64,000 nucleotides of DNA, from assembly GCA_016000265.1 (NCBI GenBank), contig JAECRL010000001.1, positions 186,001 through 250,000 on the forward strand, read 5' to 3'. The notes under the pieces were generated by a model, which was not told the origin of the DNA, did not search any database, and saw only the letters and a list, made by a program, of their open reading frames with translations. Of this stretch, positions 34,246 to 42,400 are shown in pieces. A program made the translations under genes and the position numbers. Position 1 is the first letter of the stretch. Every line of letters begins with the position of its first letter. This stretch comes from Burkholderiales bacterium. Its GTDB lineage: Bacteria > Pseudomonadota > Gammaproteobacteria > Burkholderiales > Burkholderiaceae_C.

Positions 34246-35532
34246 ATGGGGCTGTGGGCGTCGCCGCGGGCGTGGGCCTTCGTGGGGGCCTTGTCCACTC
34301 GGGGGGCGGGTTTCGTGGCGAGTTTTTCGCTGGCGCGCTTCGCCGGGGCCACGCCGCTGGCCCTGTACCTGGCCACGGTGGTGGCGGCCTCGGTGGTGTC
34401 CACGCCGCTGGCTCAGGTGTTGTTCAACGGGGGGCTGTTGTCGGCCACCTCGGCGCCCACCGCGGCCTGGGCGCGCGGCTTGTTTCGGGTGGTGCTGGGC
34501 ATGGCGGTGCTGGGGGCCTTGCCCCTGGTGTTGATCTTCGTGGCCATGCACTCGCAGGTGGTCAACGGGGCCTCGCAGCTGGCCGCGCGCGAGGTGGCGT
34601 GGTTGTGGGTGGCCGGCGTGGGGGCGGTGTGCGGGCAGGTGCTCACGCAGGCCTTGAGCGGGCTCCTCAATGGCCTGGGGGCGCAGTTGCCCACGGCCCG
34701 CGTGACGGCGTGTTTGTCGACCTTGCTGATGCCGCTGTCGGTGCCCGCTGTGTGGTGGCTGGGGCTGCAGGGCGCCTGGATCATGCTGCTGCTGAGTTCG
34801 TGGTTGCCGGTGCTGGTGCTGGGGGCGCTGGTGCTGCGCTGGCTCCAGCGTGGTTGGCGCGCTGTGGAGGCATCCGAGGTCGCCGAGGCCGACGGACCCG
34901 CTCAGGCGATGTGGCAGCAGGTGCGCTCGGGCTGGCCCAACGCCGTGGCCTTGATGGCCGCGGGGGCGGCGGGCTGGTTGTGCTCGATCTACCTGGTGCA
35001 GCGCCACCAGGGTGCCGCCGGCGTGGCGGTGCTGGGCGTGGCCACGCAGTGGATGACGTTGATCCTGATGCCGGCCACGAGTTGGGGCGGGGTGGTGTTG
35101 CGCGAGCTGGCCGAGGCGCGGCTGCGCAGCGACGCCCGCTCGGCCCTGGGCCCGACCTTGCGCCGGCTCATGCTGCGCAACGCGCTGGTGACCCTGGCCG
35201 TGGCCGCGGTGGTGCTGGCGGCGTCGGGCTGGCTGGAGCGGGCCTATCGCCTCGATGGCGCGGGCCTGCCGGCCTTGCTGGCCGTCAGCGTGCTGGCCTC
35301 GCTGGTGCTGTCGGCCAACGGCGTGCTGGAGCGCGCCTTGATCACGTGGGACCGACAATGGGCGCTGATGCTCATCTCGTTCGCGGGCCTGGCGGCGCAG
35401 GTCGCCTGCACCTGGATGTGGGTGGAGCGTTCGGTGCAGGCCGTGCAGTGGGGGCTGATGCTGTCGGCCATCGTCTCGGGCGGTTTGATGTTGCGGGCTT
35501 TGGCGCGCATGCGCGAAGGAGGTCGGGCATGA
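34246..35532 (+). CDS. Wzx-type polysaccharide flippase (module B)
   Basis: A 428-residue protein with about twelve hydrophobic segments and the MOP-superfamily layout: FVGALSTRGAGFVASFSLAR at the start, then alternating helices and VRSGWPNAVALMAAGAAGWL near the middle, typical of oligosaccharide flippases. Similarity to the module-A flippase is only general, so the two probably carry different lipid-linked glycans. The ATG at 34246 lacks a good ribosome site; an in-frame TTG at 34231 behind TGAGG is an alternative. It overlaps the following GT2 by four bases. The 68 bases before it are GC-rich and show no clear signal. Confidence 0.75.
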   Translation: MGLWASPRAWAFVGALSTRGAGFVASFSLARFAGATPLALYLATVVAASVVSTPLAQVLFNGGLLSATSAPTAAWARGLFRVVLGMAVLGALPLVLIFVAMHSQVVNGASQLAAREVAWLWVAGVGAVCGQVLTQALSGLLNGLGAQLPTARVTACLSTLLMPLSVPAVWWLGLQGAWIMLLLSSWLPVLVLGALVLRWLQRGWRAVEASEVAEADGPAQAMWQQVRSGWPNAVALMAAGAAGWLCSIYLVQRHQGAAGVAVLGVATQWMTLILMPATSWGGVVLRELAEARLRSDARSALGPTLRRLMLRNALVTLAVAAVVLAASGWLERAYRLDGAGLPALLAVSVLASLVLSANGVLERALITWDRQWALMLISFAGLAAQVACTWMWVERSVQAVQWGLMLSAIVSGGLMLRALARMREGGRA

Positions 35533-36485
35533 CGGCCGTGACCGTGGTGATCCCGCTGTACAACAAGGCCGAGACCATCGTGGCGGCGGTCGAGTCGGTG
35601 CGGCGGCAGTCGTTTCAAGACTGGTCGCTGATCGTGGTGGACGATGGCTCGCGCGACGATGGCGCCGCCCGCGTGGAGGCCCTGGGCGACCCCCGCATCC
35701 GCGTCATCCGCCAGGCCAACGCCGGCGTGGCCGCGGCGCGCAACGCAGGGCTGGCGGCCGCCGAGACCGAGTGGGTGGCGCTGCTGGATGCCGACGACCA
35801 CGTGCACCCCGACCACCTGGCGCGCCTGATGGCGCTGGCGCAACGCCACCCGCAGGCGGTGCTGTGCGGAGCCGGCTTCAACTACGTCAACGAGGCCGGC
35901 GAGGTGAGGCCCTCGGCGCTGTCGCCGGCCATCGAGTCGGCCCCCGATGGGCTGTGCCTGCTGCCGGACTTTTTCATGGAGACCCACCTGCACCACATCC
36001 CCTTCAACAGCTCGGCGGTGATGCTGCGCCGCGACGTCGCCCTGCGCGTGGGCGGTTTCCAGCGCGGCGTGGTGGCCGGTGAAGACCTGTTGATGTGGGC
36101 CCGCATGGCCTGCGCCGGGCCGGTGGCGCAGTCGGCGCAGCGCACCTCGTATTACGTGGAGCCGCCGATGAGCGCGGCCTCGCGCGTGAGCGTGATTCGC
36201 CGCCCGCAGCAGCCCGATGTGGTGGGCGCGGCCCTGCGCGAGCTGGTGCAGGCCCACCCCGAGCGGCCCTCCCTGCGGCTCTTCGTGGCCGACTGGCACC
36301 GCATGCGCGGTGTGCTCTTCATGGAGCTCAACGAGCGCGGGGCGGCCGTGCGCGAGTTGCTCACGGCCGTGCGCTGGCACGCCCTCACGCGCAAAGACCT
36401 GATCTGCCTGGCGGCCTTGCTGCTGCCCGCCGGCTGGCGGGCGAACTTGCTGGCCCGCCGCCGAGCGGGCAAGGAAAGCACCTGA
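35529..36485 (+). CDS. Glycosyltransferase family 2
   Basis: A 318-residue GT-A enzyme. VTVVIPLYNKAETIVAAVES (4-23), VVDDGSRDD with Asp38-Asp39, and LLDADDHVHPDH with the metal-binding DADD (87-90) are all present. Around residue 185-200, GEDLLMWARMA supplies the catalytic-base ED motif. The C-terminal 90 residues are helical and Arg-rich. The ATG overlaps the flippase stop. It is the first of three consecutive transferases in module B and probably adds one sugar in the cytoplasm; the donor is unknown. Confidence 0.88.
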   Translation: MTAVTVVIPLYNKAETIVAAVESVRRQSFQDWSLIVVDDGSRDDGAARVEALGDPRIRVIRQANAGVAAARNAGLAAAETEWVALLDADDHVHPDHLARLMALAQRHPQAVLCGAGFNYVNEAGEVRPSALSPAIESAPDGLCLLPDFFMETHLHHIPFNSSAVMLRRDVALRVGGFQRGVVAGEDLLMWARMACAGPVAQSAQRTSYYVEPPMSAASRVSVIRRPQQPDVVGAALRELVQAHPERPSLRLFVADWHRMRGVLFMELNERGAAVRELLTAVRWHALTRKDLICLAALLLPAGWRANLLARRRAGKEST

Positions 36486-36487
36486 AC

Positions 36488-37624
36488 ATGAGCACCACGG
36501 GCTCCTTCGTCGAGCGGCCCATCCGGGTCGCCCTGGTCACCAACATCCCCGCGCCGTATCGGGTGCCGGTCTACGAGCGCCTGGCCCGCATGCCGGGCTG
36601 TGACCTGCACATGATCTTCTGCAGCGGCTCGGAGCCCGATCGCCACTGGCAGATCCAAGCCGGCGATTACCGCAGCACGGCCTTGCGCGAGCGTTTCGTC
36701 ACCGTCAAGGGGCGCTTCATCCACGTCAACCCCGATGTGTGGTCGGTGCTGCAAGCCAGCGACCCGGATGTCGTCATCACCACCGGCTACAACCCCACGC
36801 ACCTGATCGCGTTCGCGTGGGCGGTGTGGCGGGGGCGTGCACACGTGGTCATGACCGACGGCACGCTGCGCTCGGAGGCCACGCTCAGCGGCGCACACCG
36901 CTTCCTGAGGCGCCGCGTGTTCGCGCGCTCGCAGGCCTTCGTGGGGCCCAGCGAAGGGGCGATGGACCTGTTTCGCTCATACGGCTTGCCGGCCGACCGG
37001 CTGTTCAAGTCCCACCTGTGCGCCGACAACGACGCCTTCTTGAGCCTGCCGGATGGCCCCCGACCGCTGGACCTGCTGTTTTGCGGCCGCCTCGTGGCCA
37101 TCAAGAACCCCTTGTTTGCGCTCGACGTGGCCCGCCGCATCAGCGGCCTGCTGGGGCGGCGCGTGAGCCTGGGCTACCTCGGCTCGGGCGAGATGGAGTC
37201 GCAGGTGCGCGAGGCCGCCGCGCGGCTCACCGAGCACGTCGACGTGACCTTCATGGGCTTTGCCCAACCCGCTGAGTTGCCGCAGCGTTATGCGCAGGCG
37301 CGGCTGTTTCTGTTTCCCACCTCCTGGGACCCGTGGGGCGTGGTGGCCAACGAGGCGTGCGCCGCGGGGGTGCCGGTGCTGGTGACGCCGCACGCCGGGG
37401 CCGTGGGTGACCTGGTGATCGACGGCGTCAACGGCCTGGTCTTGCCGCTGGATGCGCACGCCTGGGCAGAGGCGGGGGCCCGCCTGTTGAATGACCCGGT
37501 GGAGTGGGCGCGCCTGTCGGCGGCCGCACGAGCGCGCGTCAAGGGCTTCAGCTACGACGCCGCGGCCCTGGGCTTGTGGCAGGCGGTGCAGCGCGCCATG
37601 GCAGACCGCAAGGAGCAGGCATGA
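36488..37624 (+). CDS. Glycosyltransferase family 4
   Basis: A 378-residue GT-B enzyme. The N-terminal domain opens RVALVTNIPAPYRVPVYERL, which is characteristic of a GT4 subgroup common in EPS loci. The donor domain has LLFCGRLVAIKNPLFALDV (196-214), YLGSGEMESQV (230-240) and SWDPWGVVANEACAAGVPVL (279-298), in which the usual E-x7-E region begins with a DPWG variant. AAGGAAA precedes the ATG at 36488. It overlaps the next GT4 gene by four bases. Specificity is unknown. Confidence 0.87.
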   Translation: MSTTGSFVERPIRVALVTNIPAPYRVPVYERLARMPGCDLHMIFCSGSEPDRHWQIQAGDYRSTALRERFVTVKGRFIHVNPDVWSVLQASDPDVVITTGYNPTHLIAFAWAVWRGRAHVVMTDGTLRSEATLSGAHRFLRRRVFARSQAFVGPSEGAMDLFRSYGLPADRLFKSHLCADNDAFLSLPDGPRPLDLLFCGRLVAIKNPLFALDVARRISGLLGRRVSLGYLGSGEMESQVREAAARLTEHVDVTFMGFAQPAELPQRYAQARLFLFPTSWDPWGVVANEACAAGVPVLVTPHAGAVGDLVIDGVNGLVLPLDAHAWAEAGARLLNDPVEWARLSAAARARVKGFSYDAAALGLWQAVQRAMADRKEQA

Positions 37625-38793
37625 GCGAACGCATGCGCGTGCTGGTGGTGCACAACGCCTACCAGCAGAGGGGGGGGGAGGACGCCGTGGTGGCCTCCGA
37701 GGTGGCGCTGTTGCGCGAGCAGGGCCACGAGGTGAGCCTGCACCTGCGCCACAACGACGACGTCAAGACCGCTTCGCGCGTGGGCGTGGCGCTGCAGGCC
37801 GTGTGGTCGCGCCAGACCGGGCAGGACATCGCCGCCCTGGTGGCAAGCTTTCGCCCGGACGTCATCCACGTTCACAACACGCTGCCGCTGGTCTCGCCCT
37901 CGGTGTTCTGGGCCGCGCGACGAGCCGGTGTGCCGGTGGTGCAGACGCTGCACAACTTCCGCCTGATGTGCCCGCAGGCCATGTTCCTGCGCGAGAGCAA
38001 GCCCTGCGAGGACTGCCTGGGCAAGGTGCCCTGGCGTGGCGTGGTGCGGGGCTGCTATCGGCATTCGGTGGTGCAGACCGGCGTGCTGACGGCCTCGCTG
38101 ATGGCGCACCGCGCCCTGGGCACCTACGAGCGCGCCGTGGACGCTTTCATCGCGCTCAGCGAGTTCTCCAAGAGCAAGTTCGTGGCCGCGGGCATGGAGC
38201 CGGGGCGCATCTTCATCAAGCCCAACTTCGTGGAGGACGCCGGAGACGGCCTGCCCGAGGGGCGCGAGGGCGGGCTGTTCGTGGGCCGCCTGTCGGACGA
38301 GAAGGGCGTGGGGGTGTTGCTGGAGGCTTTGAACCAGGGCGTGCGCGTGGAGCTGATCGGCGAAGGCGAGTGGTTCGAGCGCGCCAAGGTGCAGCTGGGC
38401 CCGCTTGCGCCTGGCTTCCTGCCCATGCCCGCCATCATCGAGAAGATGAAGCGCGCGGCCTTCCTGGTGCTGCCCAGCCTGTGTGGCGAGAACTTCCCGC
38501 GCACCCTGGCCGAGGCCTACAGCTGTGGCCTGCCGGTGATCGCCAGCCGCGTGGGCGCCCTGGCCGAGCTGGTGAAAGACGGGGAGACCGGCCTGCTGTT
38601 CGAGACCGGCAACGCGCAGGACCTGGCGGCCAAGCTGGCCTGGGCCCAGGCGAACCCGCAGGCCATGCGCGAGATGGGGCGCCAGGCCCGCCGGCGCTAT
38701 GAGGCGCTGTACTCGCCGCTCACCAACCACCGGCGTTTGCTGGAGGTGTATGAGGCCGCGAGGGCGGCGCAGGCTGCTCGAACCGCGTCCTGA
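37621..38793 (+). CDS. Glycosyltransferase family 4 with Cys quartet and G9 tract
   Basis: A 390-residue GT-B enzyme. It opens VLVVHNAYQQRGGEDAVVAS and has DVIHVHNTLPLVSPSVFWAA. The donor domain has LFVGRLSDEKGVGVLLEAL and LCGENFPRTLAEAYSCGLPV. Four cysteines (117, 129, 132, 145) cluster in MCPQ...CEDC...GCYR between the domains, a possible metal site or structural loop. A run of nine G (37670-37678) encodes the RGGE motif near the N terminus and could slip. It ends module B, 15 bases before the convergent epsG2 stop, with no terminator visible between them. Confidence 0.87.
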   Translation: MSERMRVLVVHNAYQQRGGEDAVVASEVALLREQGHEVSLHLRHNDDVKTASRVGVALQAVWSRQTGQDIAALVASFRPDVIHVHNTLPLVSPSVFWAARRAGVPVVQTLHNFRLMCPQAMFLRESKPCEDCLGKVPWRGVVRGCYRHSVVQTGVLTASLMAHRALGTYERAVDAFIALSEFSKSKFVAAGMEPGRIFIKPNFVEDAGDGLPEGREGGLFVGRLSDEKGVGVLLEALNQGVRVELIGEGEWFERAKVQLGPLAPGFLPMPAIIEKMKRAAFLVLPSLCGENFPRTLAEAYSCGLPVIASRVGALAELVKDGETGLLFETGNAQDLAAKLAWAQANPQAMREMGRQARRRYEALYSPLTNHRRLLEVYEAARAAQAARTAS

Positions 38794-38808
38794 CCAACTG
38801 ACCCGGAC

Positions 38809-39726
38809 TCAGAACTCGTTCATCACGGAGCCCACCATCTTGGTGGGGCCCATGCTGATGGTGTTGAGCAGGTCTTGCAGGGCGTACATGCGCGTCTTGT
38901 TCTGACGGGCGATGGAGACCGCGGCACCGCAGCGGGCGGCGATGACGGCAAAGTCAGAACCCAGCGTGGCGGCCGGTGTGTCCACGATGACCTGGTCGAA
39001 CTTGGTCAGCAGCTCGCGGATCAGCAGGCCGAAGGCCGGGCGCTCCAGGAGCTCCAGGGGGTTGGGGGGCGTCGGGCCCACCGGCAGCACGAACAGGCTG
39101 GGCAGCTCGCGGATGGGGCAAACCACGTTGCCCGCGGCCCGCCCGGAGAGGATGGACGACAGACCCACGCTCTTGCCTTGCAGTCCGAAGATCTCGTGCA
39201 GGCGCGGGTTGCGCATGTCGGCGTCGATCAGCAGGGTGCGGCCCGAGAGCTGCGAGAACGCCGCGGCCAGGTTGGCGGCGAAGTAGGTTTTGCCGTCGCC
39301 GCTGTCGGGGCTGACCACCGCCAGCGCGCTGCGCGGGCCGTTGTCGGAGTACATGCGCATGATCATGTGGCTGCGCATCGTCCGGAAGGCTTCGGCTTGC
39401 TCGGAGAAGGGCTTGGTCGCCACCACCAGCTCGGCCGGCAGGTGCGAGGTCTGCTCTGCCGCGTAGGGGTAGTGGAACTGCTGGGCCAGCGCCCACAGCA
39501 CGTCGTCGCTGTTGGCCAGGCCCAGCGCCACGGCGGCTTCGCCGAAGCGCACGCCGTTGTCTTTCTGGTAGCTCAGGATCTGCTGGATCTGCTCGGCCGA
39601 CAGGTTGTTGGCCTGGCTGATGATCTCGCCGATGGAGCGTTCGTGCGGCACCTGTTGGGTGTCGGGGAAGTGGGAGTCGCGCGCGTCCATGGTGGAGCTC
39701 TGGAATGCAGGGTTGTTCGAGCCCAT
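38809..39726 (-). CDS. epsG: EPS tyrosine kinase EpsG with MshEN-like domain (module B)
   Basis: A 305-residue BY-kinase paralogous to the module-A EpsG. Walker A SPDSGDGKT (139-147), Walker A' LLIDADMRNPR (165-175) and Walker B VIVDTPA (246-252) are intact. The N-terminal MshEN-like domain covers about 30-88 (SIGEIISQANNLSAEQIQQI, then RFGEAAVALGLANSDDVLWA and LAQQFHYPY). It ends VMNEF without a tyrosine cluster. It starts on the stop of epsF2 (TGATG), so the two are translationally coupled. It probably phosphorylates EpsF or itself to control polymer length and export. Confidence 0.88.
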   Translation of the reverse strand: MGSNNPAFQSSTMDARDSHFPDTQQVPHERSIGEIISQANNLSAEQIQQILSYQKDNGVRFGEAAVALGLANSDDVLWALAQQFHYPYAAEQTSHLPAELVVATKPFSEQAEAFRTMRSHMIMRMYSDNGPRSALAVVSPDSGDGKTYFAANLAAAFSQLSGRTLLIDADMRNPRLHEIFGLQGKSVGLSSILSGRAAGNVVCPIRELPSLFVLPVGPTPPNPLELLERPAFGLLIRELLTKFDQVIVDTPAATLGSDFAVIAARCGAAVSIARQNKTRMYALQDLLNTISMGPTKMVGSVMNEF

Positions 39727-41195
39727 CAGGAATCGCTCCGTCCGGTGGAGAGGGCGGTGCCACCGCCCAGGGAAGATCCGGCCAGGGCCAGGCCCGAGCC
39801 ACCGCGCACGGTGGCCGTGCGCAGGCCCAGGCGGCGGCGCCAGCTCTTGCTGACGGGGCCGGGCATCACGCCCACGATGGGGATGCCAGCGCCTTGCAGC
39901 AGGTCTTGCGTGCCGCGGATGCGGCGGTCGAAGAGCTCGACGGCCAGGGTCACGAGGATGGCCAGCAGCGTGCCCACCGACATGGCCAGCAGCAGGGCCA
40001 GCGTGATGCGGGGGAAGACGTGTTTGCTGGGCTCGGTGGCCGCGCTCACCAGCACGATGTTGTTCTGGGTGTTGTTGCTCTCCAGGCCCATCTGGCTGAG
40101 GCGCGCCTGGATGGCTTCATAGACGCGCTGGGCGCTTTCGACTTCACGCTCCAGCACCGACAGCTCGGTGCGAGCGTCCTTGAGTGCCAGGACCTTGTCG
40201 CGCTGCTCTTCGTAGGCGATCTTGGCCTGGGCCTGACGCGAAGCGGTGATGGTGTCGTTGATGCCCAGGCTGCTGGTCACGCGGTTGGTTTCGGTGCGCA
40301 GGCGGGTGCGCAGGCTGTCGACGGTGGCGCGCGCTTCGATGAGCAGCGGGTGGGCGTCTCCGTAGCGGGCTTCGAGCTCTTCCATGCGGGCTTCGGAGCG
40401 GGTCAGCTCGGCCTTGATGCTGGTGATCAGGCCGTTGTTGAGCACGTCGGCGACCTGGTCGGAGCTCTTGCGGGCGGCGGCCGAGCGGCTGTTGGAGTCG
40501 GCCGCGGTGGCGCGCAGGGCCACGATCTGGGCAGACAGGTCGTTGAGTCGGGCGGCCTCGGCGTCCAGGCGCTCGTCGGTCACGACGATGCCGCGCTCTT
40601 TCTGGGCCTGGGCCAGTTTGACCTGGGCGGCTTCGAGTTTGTCTCGAGCCAGGCGGGCGCGCTCTTCGAAGAAAGAGTAGTACTGCCGCGCCGGGTCGAC
40701 GCGGAACTGCACGCTGGAGTCCATGTAGGCCTTGGCGAAGGCGTTGGACAACACGGCGGCGAATTGCGGCTCGGGCGAGGAGTAAGAGATGTCGATGATG
40801 TTCGACTCGCGCGAGGGCTTGACGTCCAGGCCGCCGCTGATGAACTCACCGAGCCAGGTGATGTAGTCACCCTTGCCCTTGGTGGCCTTTTCCCACTGCT
40901 TGCGCAGCTGCGGGTTCTGGTCCATGCCCAGCTGGCGAACCACGCGGGCGGCCACGCTCGGGCTGGTGATGATGTCGATCTGCGTGGCCATCAGGACGGG
41001 CGAGGTGGCCGCGCCCATGCCGGACATGCCGGCAACGGGGTCGGGCTTGAGGTCCACCATCACGGAGGCGGTGGCCTTGTAGCTCTTGGGCAAGACAAGA
41101 CAGACGACCAACGTGATGAGAACCAGGGTCGTCACCACGCTCAGCGCGAGCAGCCAACGGGCCCTCAGAACTCTGAAAAACTGGTCGAACGTCAT
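39726..41195 (-). CDS. epsF: Chain-length determinant EpsF (module B)
   Basis: A 489-residue PCP-2a-type inner-membrane protein. Helix 1 lies at about 14-36, a coiled-coil periplasmic domain at about 37-400 and helix 2 at about 402-427. The cytoplasmic tail (RRRLGLRTATVRGG...) ends in a Gly/Ser-rich segment absent from the module-A EpsF. AGGAG precedes the ATG at 41195. It shares the start pattern F[DE]Q(L/F)-x-x-VLRARW with the module-A copy and is similar throughout. It works with EpsG2, and epsD lies just upstream on the same strand. Confidence 0.9.
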   Translation of the reverse strand: MTFDQFFRVLRARWLLALSVVTTLVLITLVVCLVLPKSYKATASVMVDLKPDPVAGMSGMGAATSPVLMATQIDIITSPSVAARVVRQLGMDQNPQLRKQWEKATKGKGDYITWLGEFISGGLDVKPSRESNIIDISYSSPEPQFAAVLSNAFAKAYMDSSVQFRVDPARQYYSFFEERARLARDKLEAAQVKLAQAQKERGIVVTDERLDAEAARLNDLSAQIVALRATAADSNSRSAAARKSSDQVADVLNNGLITSIKAELTRSEARMEELEARYGDAHPLLIEARATVDSLRTRLRTETNRVTSSLGINDTITASRQAQAKIAYEEQRDKVLALKDARTELSVLEREVESAQRVYEAIQARLSQMGLESNNTQNNIVLVSAATEPSKHVFPRITLALLLAMSVGTLLAILVTLAVELFDRRIRGTQDLLQGAGIPIVGVMPGPVSKSWRRRLGLRTATVRGGSGLALAGSSLGGGTALSTGRSDS

Positions 41196-41249
41196 TCAAT
41201 GCACTCCTGCTGGCATGCCGACACGGCACGCCCCTTCCTGGAACAGCTT

Positions 41250-41278
41250 CGTGACCCGCGGGTGCGGGTCACGTTTTT
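41250..41278 (+). terminator. Nine-pair hairpin with T-run between epsD and epsF2
   Basis: CGTGACCCG (41250-41258) pairs perfectly with CGGGTCACG (41265-41273) and is followed on the plus strand by TTTTT (41274-41278), a textbook terminator shape. Both flanking genes run on the minus strand, where the hairpin has no T-run after it. It could stop antisense transcription arriving from the left, or act in the minus-strand mRNA as an RNA-stabilising or attenuating element between epsD and epsF2. Confidence 0.5.
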
Positions 41279-41282
41279 GGGG

Positions 41283-42290
41283 TCACTTCAGACCCGACAG
41301 GCCTTTGCTCAGCGCGGCGGGATCGAGGGCCGGGGCCGAAGCCGCGTCCGCTGCCGAAGCCGTCAGCGAGGGAGCCGATGCCACGCTCGAAGCGGCGGCG
41401 GCACCCGAGGCGGGCTTCTCGGCGAACTTGCCGATGTACTCGATCTTGGCGGCTGCGCGCAGGTTCTTCATTTCCTTCTGGGCGAATTCGCGACGACGCT
41501 CCACGGTCAGGAACTGTTCGATGGCCGGCTTGGCCTGCTCGAACGTCACAGGCTGCTCCTTGCTGGCCACGATCAGGATGGCCTTGAAGCCGTCTTTCGC
41601 GGTGATGAACAGGGACTGACCGTCGTTGACCTTCAGGAGTTGGTCCACGATGGCCAGGGGCAGGCTTTCGGCCGCCTGGGTCACTTGCTGCGTGTTGAAC
41701 TTCAGGCCCGCGGCCTTGATCACCTCTGCGTATTCGGCAGGGGTGCGCTTGTTCTTGAGGAGCTCGATCACTTCTTTGGTCTGCTCGGGCGTGCCGGGCA
41801 CCGTGAACTCTTGCAGGGCGTAGACCTTGCGCTGCGCGAACAGGGCGGGTTTGGTGTCGAAGTACTTGCGCAGGTCTTCAGGCGTGGGGGTGCCGGCGCC
41901 CGCGACCGAGGCCTTCTCCAGGTAGGAGCGCGCCAGGATGTTGCGGCGGGTGGACTCCAGCAGCTGCATGACCTGCGGGTCGCGGTCGAGCTTTTGCTCT
42001 TCGGCCTTGGCCACGGCCAGTTGCTGGTCGATCAGGCCTTCGAGGATCTGGCGGCTGGCGGCGTCGGCCTGCTCGGGGCGAAGGCCTTGCTGGCGCTCCA
42101 GGATCTGGTTGATCTGGTGAACGGTGATTTCGCTGTCGTTGACGCGGACGGCCGACTGGCTGGCCTTGGCCTCGGGCTTGTCGGACTTCTCGCCGCAGCC
42201 TGCGGCCAGGGCGGCGGCGATGACGACGGGCAGCAGGGCCATCATGCGGATGGCGCGCGGTTGGGCGGAGGCGTGCAGGCGGTTGTGCAT
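41283..42290 (-). CDS. epsD: EpsD-family peptidyl-prolyl cis-trans isomerase lipoprotein
   Basis: A 335-residue exported lipoprotein with lipobox LAAGC (Cys32). It has a SurA/PrsA-like chaperone domain (about 45-115, VRVNDSEITVHQINQILERQ) followed by a rotamase-like region (about 130-245) and a low-complexity Ala/Ser-rich tail. EpsD proteins accompany EPS export in exosortase-containing loci and are thought to help fold the outer-membrane channel. Only one copy occurs in the window, upstream of epsF2-epsG2. An internal Met16 is an alternative start. The 110 bases upstream, to the rhombosortase stop at 42401, show no clear promoter. Confidence 0.85.
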   Translation of the reverse strand: MHNRLHASAQPRAIRMMALLPVVIAAALAAGCGEKSDKPEAKASQSAVRVNDSEITVHQINQILERQQGLRPEQADAASRQILEGLIDQQLAVAKAEEQKLDRDPQVMQLLESTRRNILARSYLEKASVAGAGTPTPEDLRKYFDTKPALFAQRKVYALQEFTVPGTPEQTKEVIELLKNKRTPAEYAEVIKAAGLKFNTQQVTQAAESLPLAIVDQLLKVNDGQSLFITAKDGFKAILIVASKEQPVTFEQAKPAIEQFLTVERRREFAQKEMKNLRAAAKIEYIGKFAEKPASGAAAASSVASAPSLTASAADAASAPALDPAALSKGLSGLK

Positions 42291-42400
42291 GGTGTGAGAG
42301 GTTGTGGGTTCTGTGTGGAAGAGACCAGGCGACGGGGCCCGGACATCAGAGCATGATCAGCGGATGGCTGCGAAGTTCCCCGGGAATGCACCATGACCGC

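Noticed and set aside
39705-42356. An 883-codon plus-strand frame opposite epsF2/epsD
   Set aside because: It mirrors two well-supported minus-strand genes; low-complexity composition, no family resemblance.
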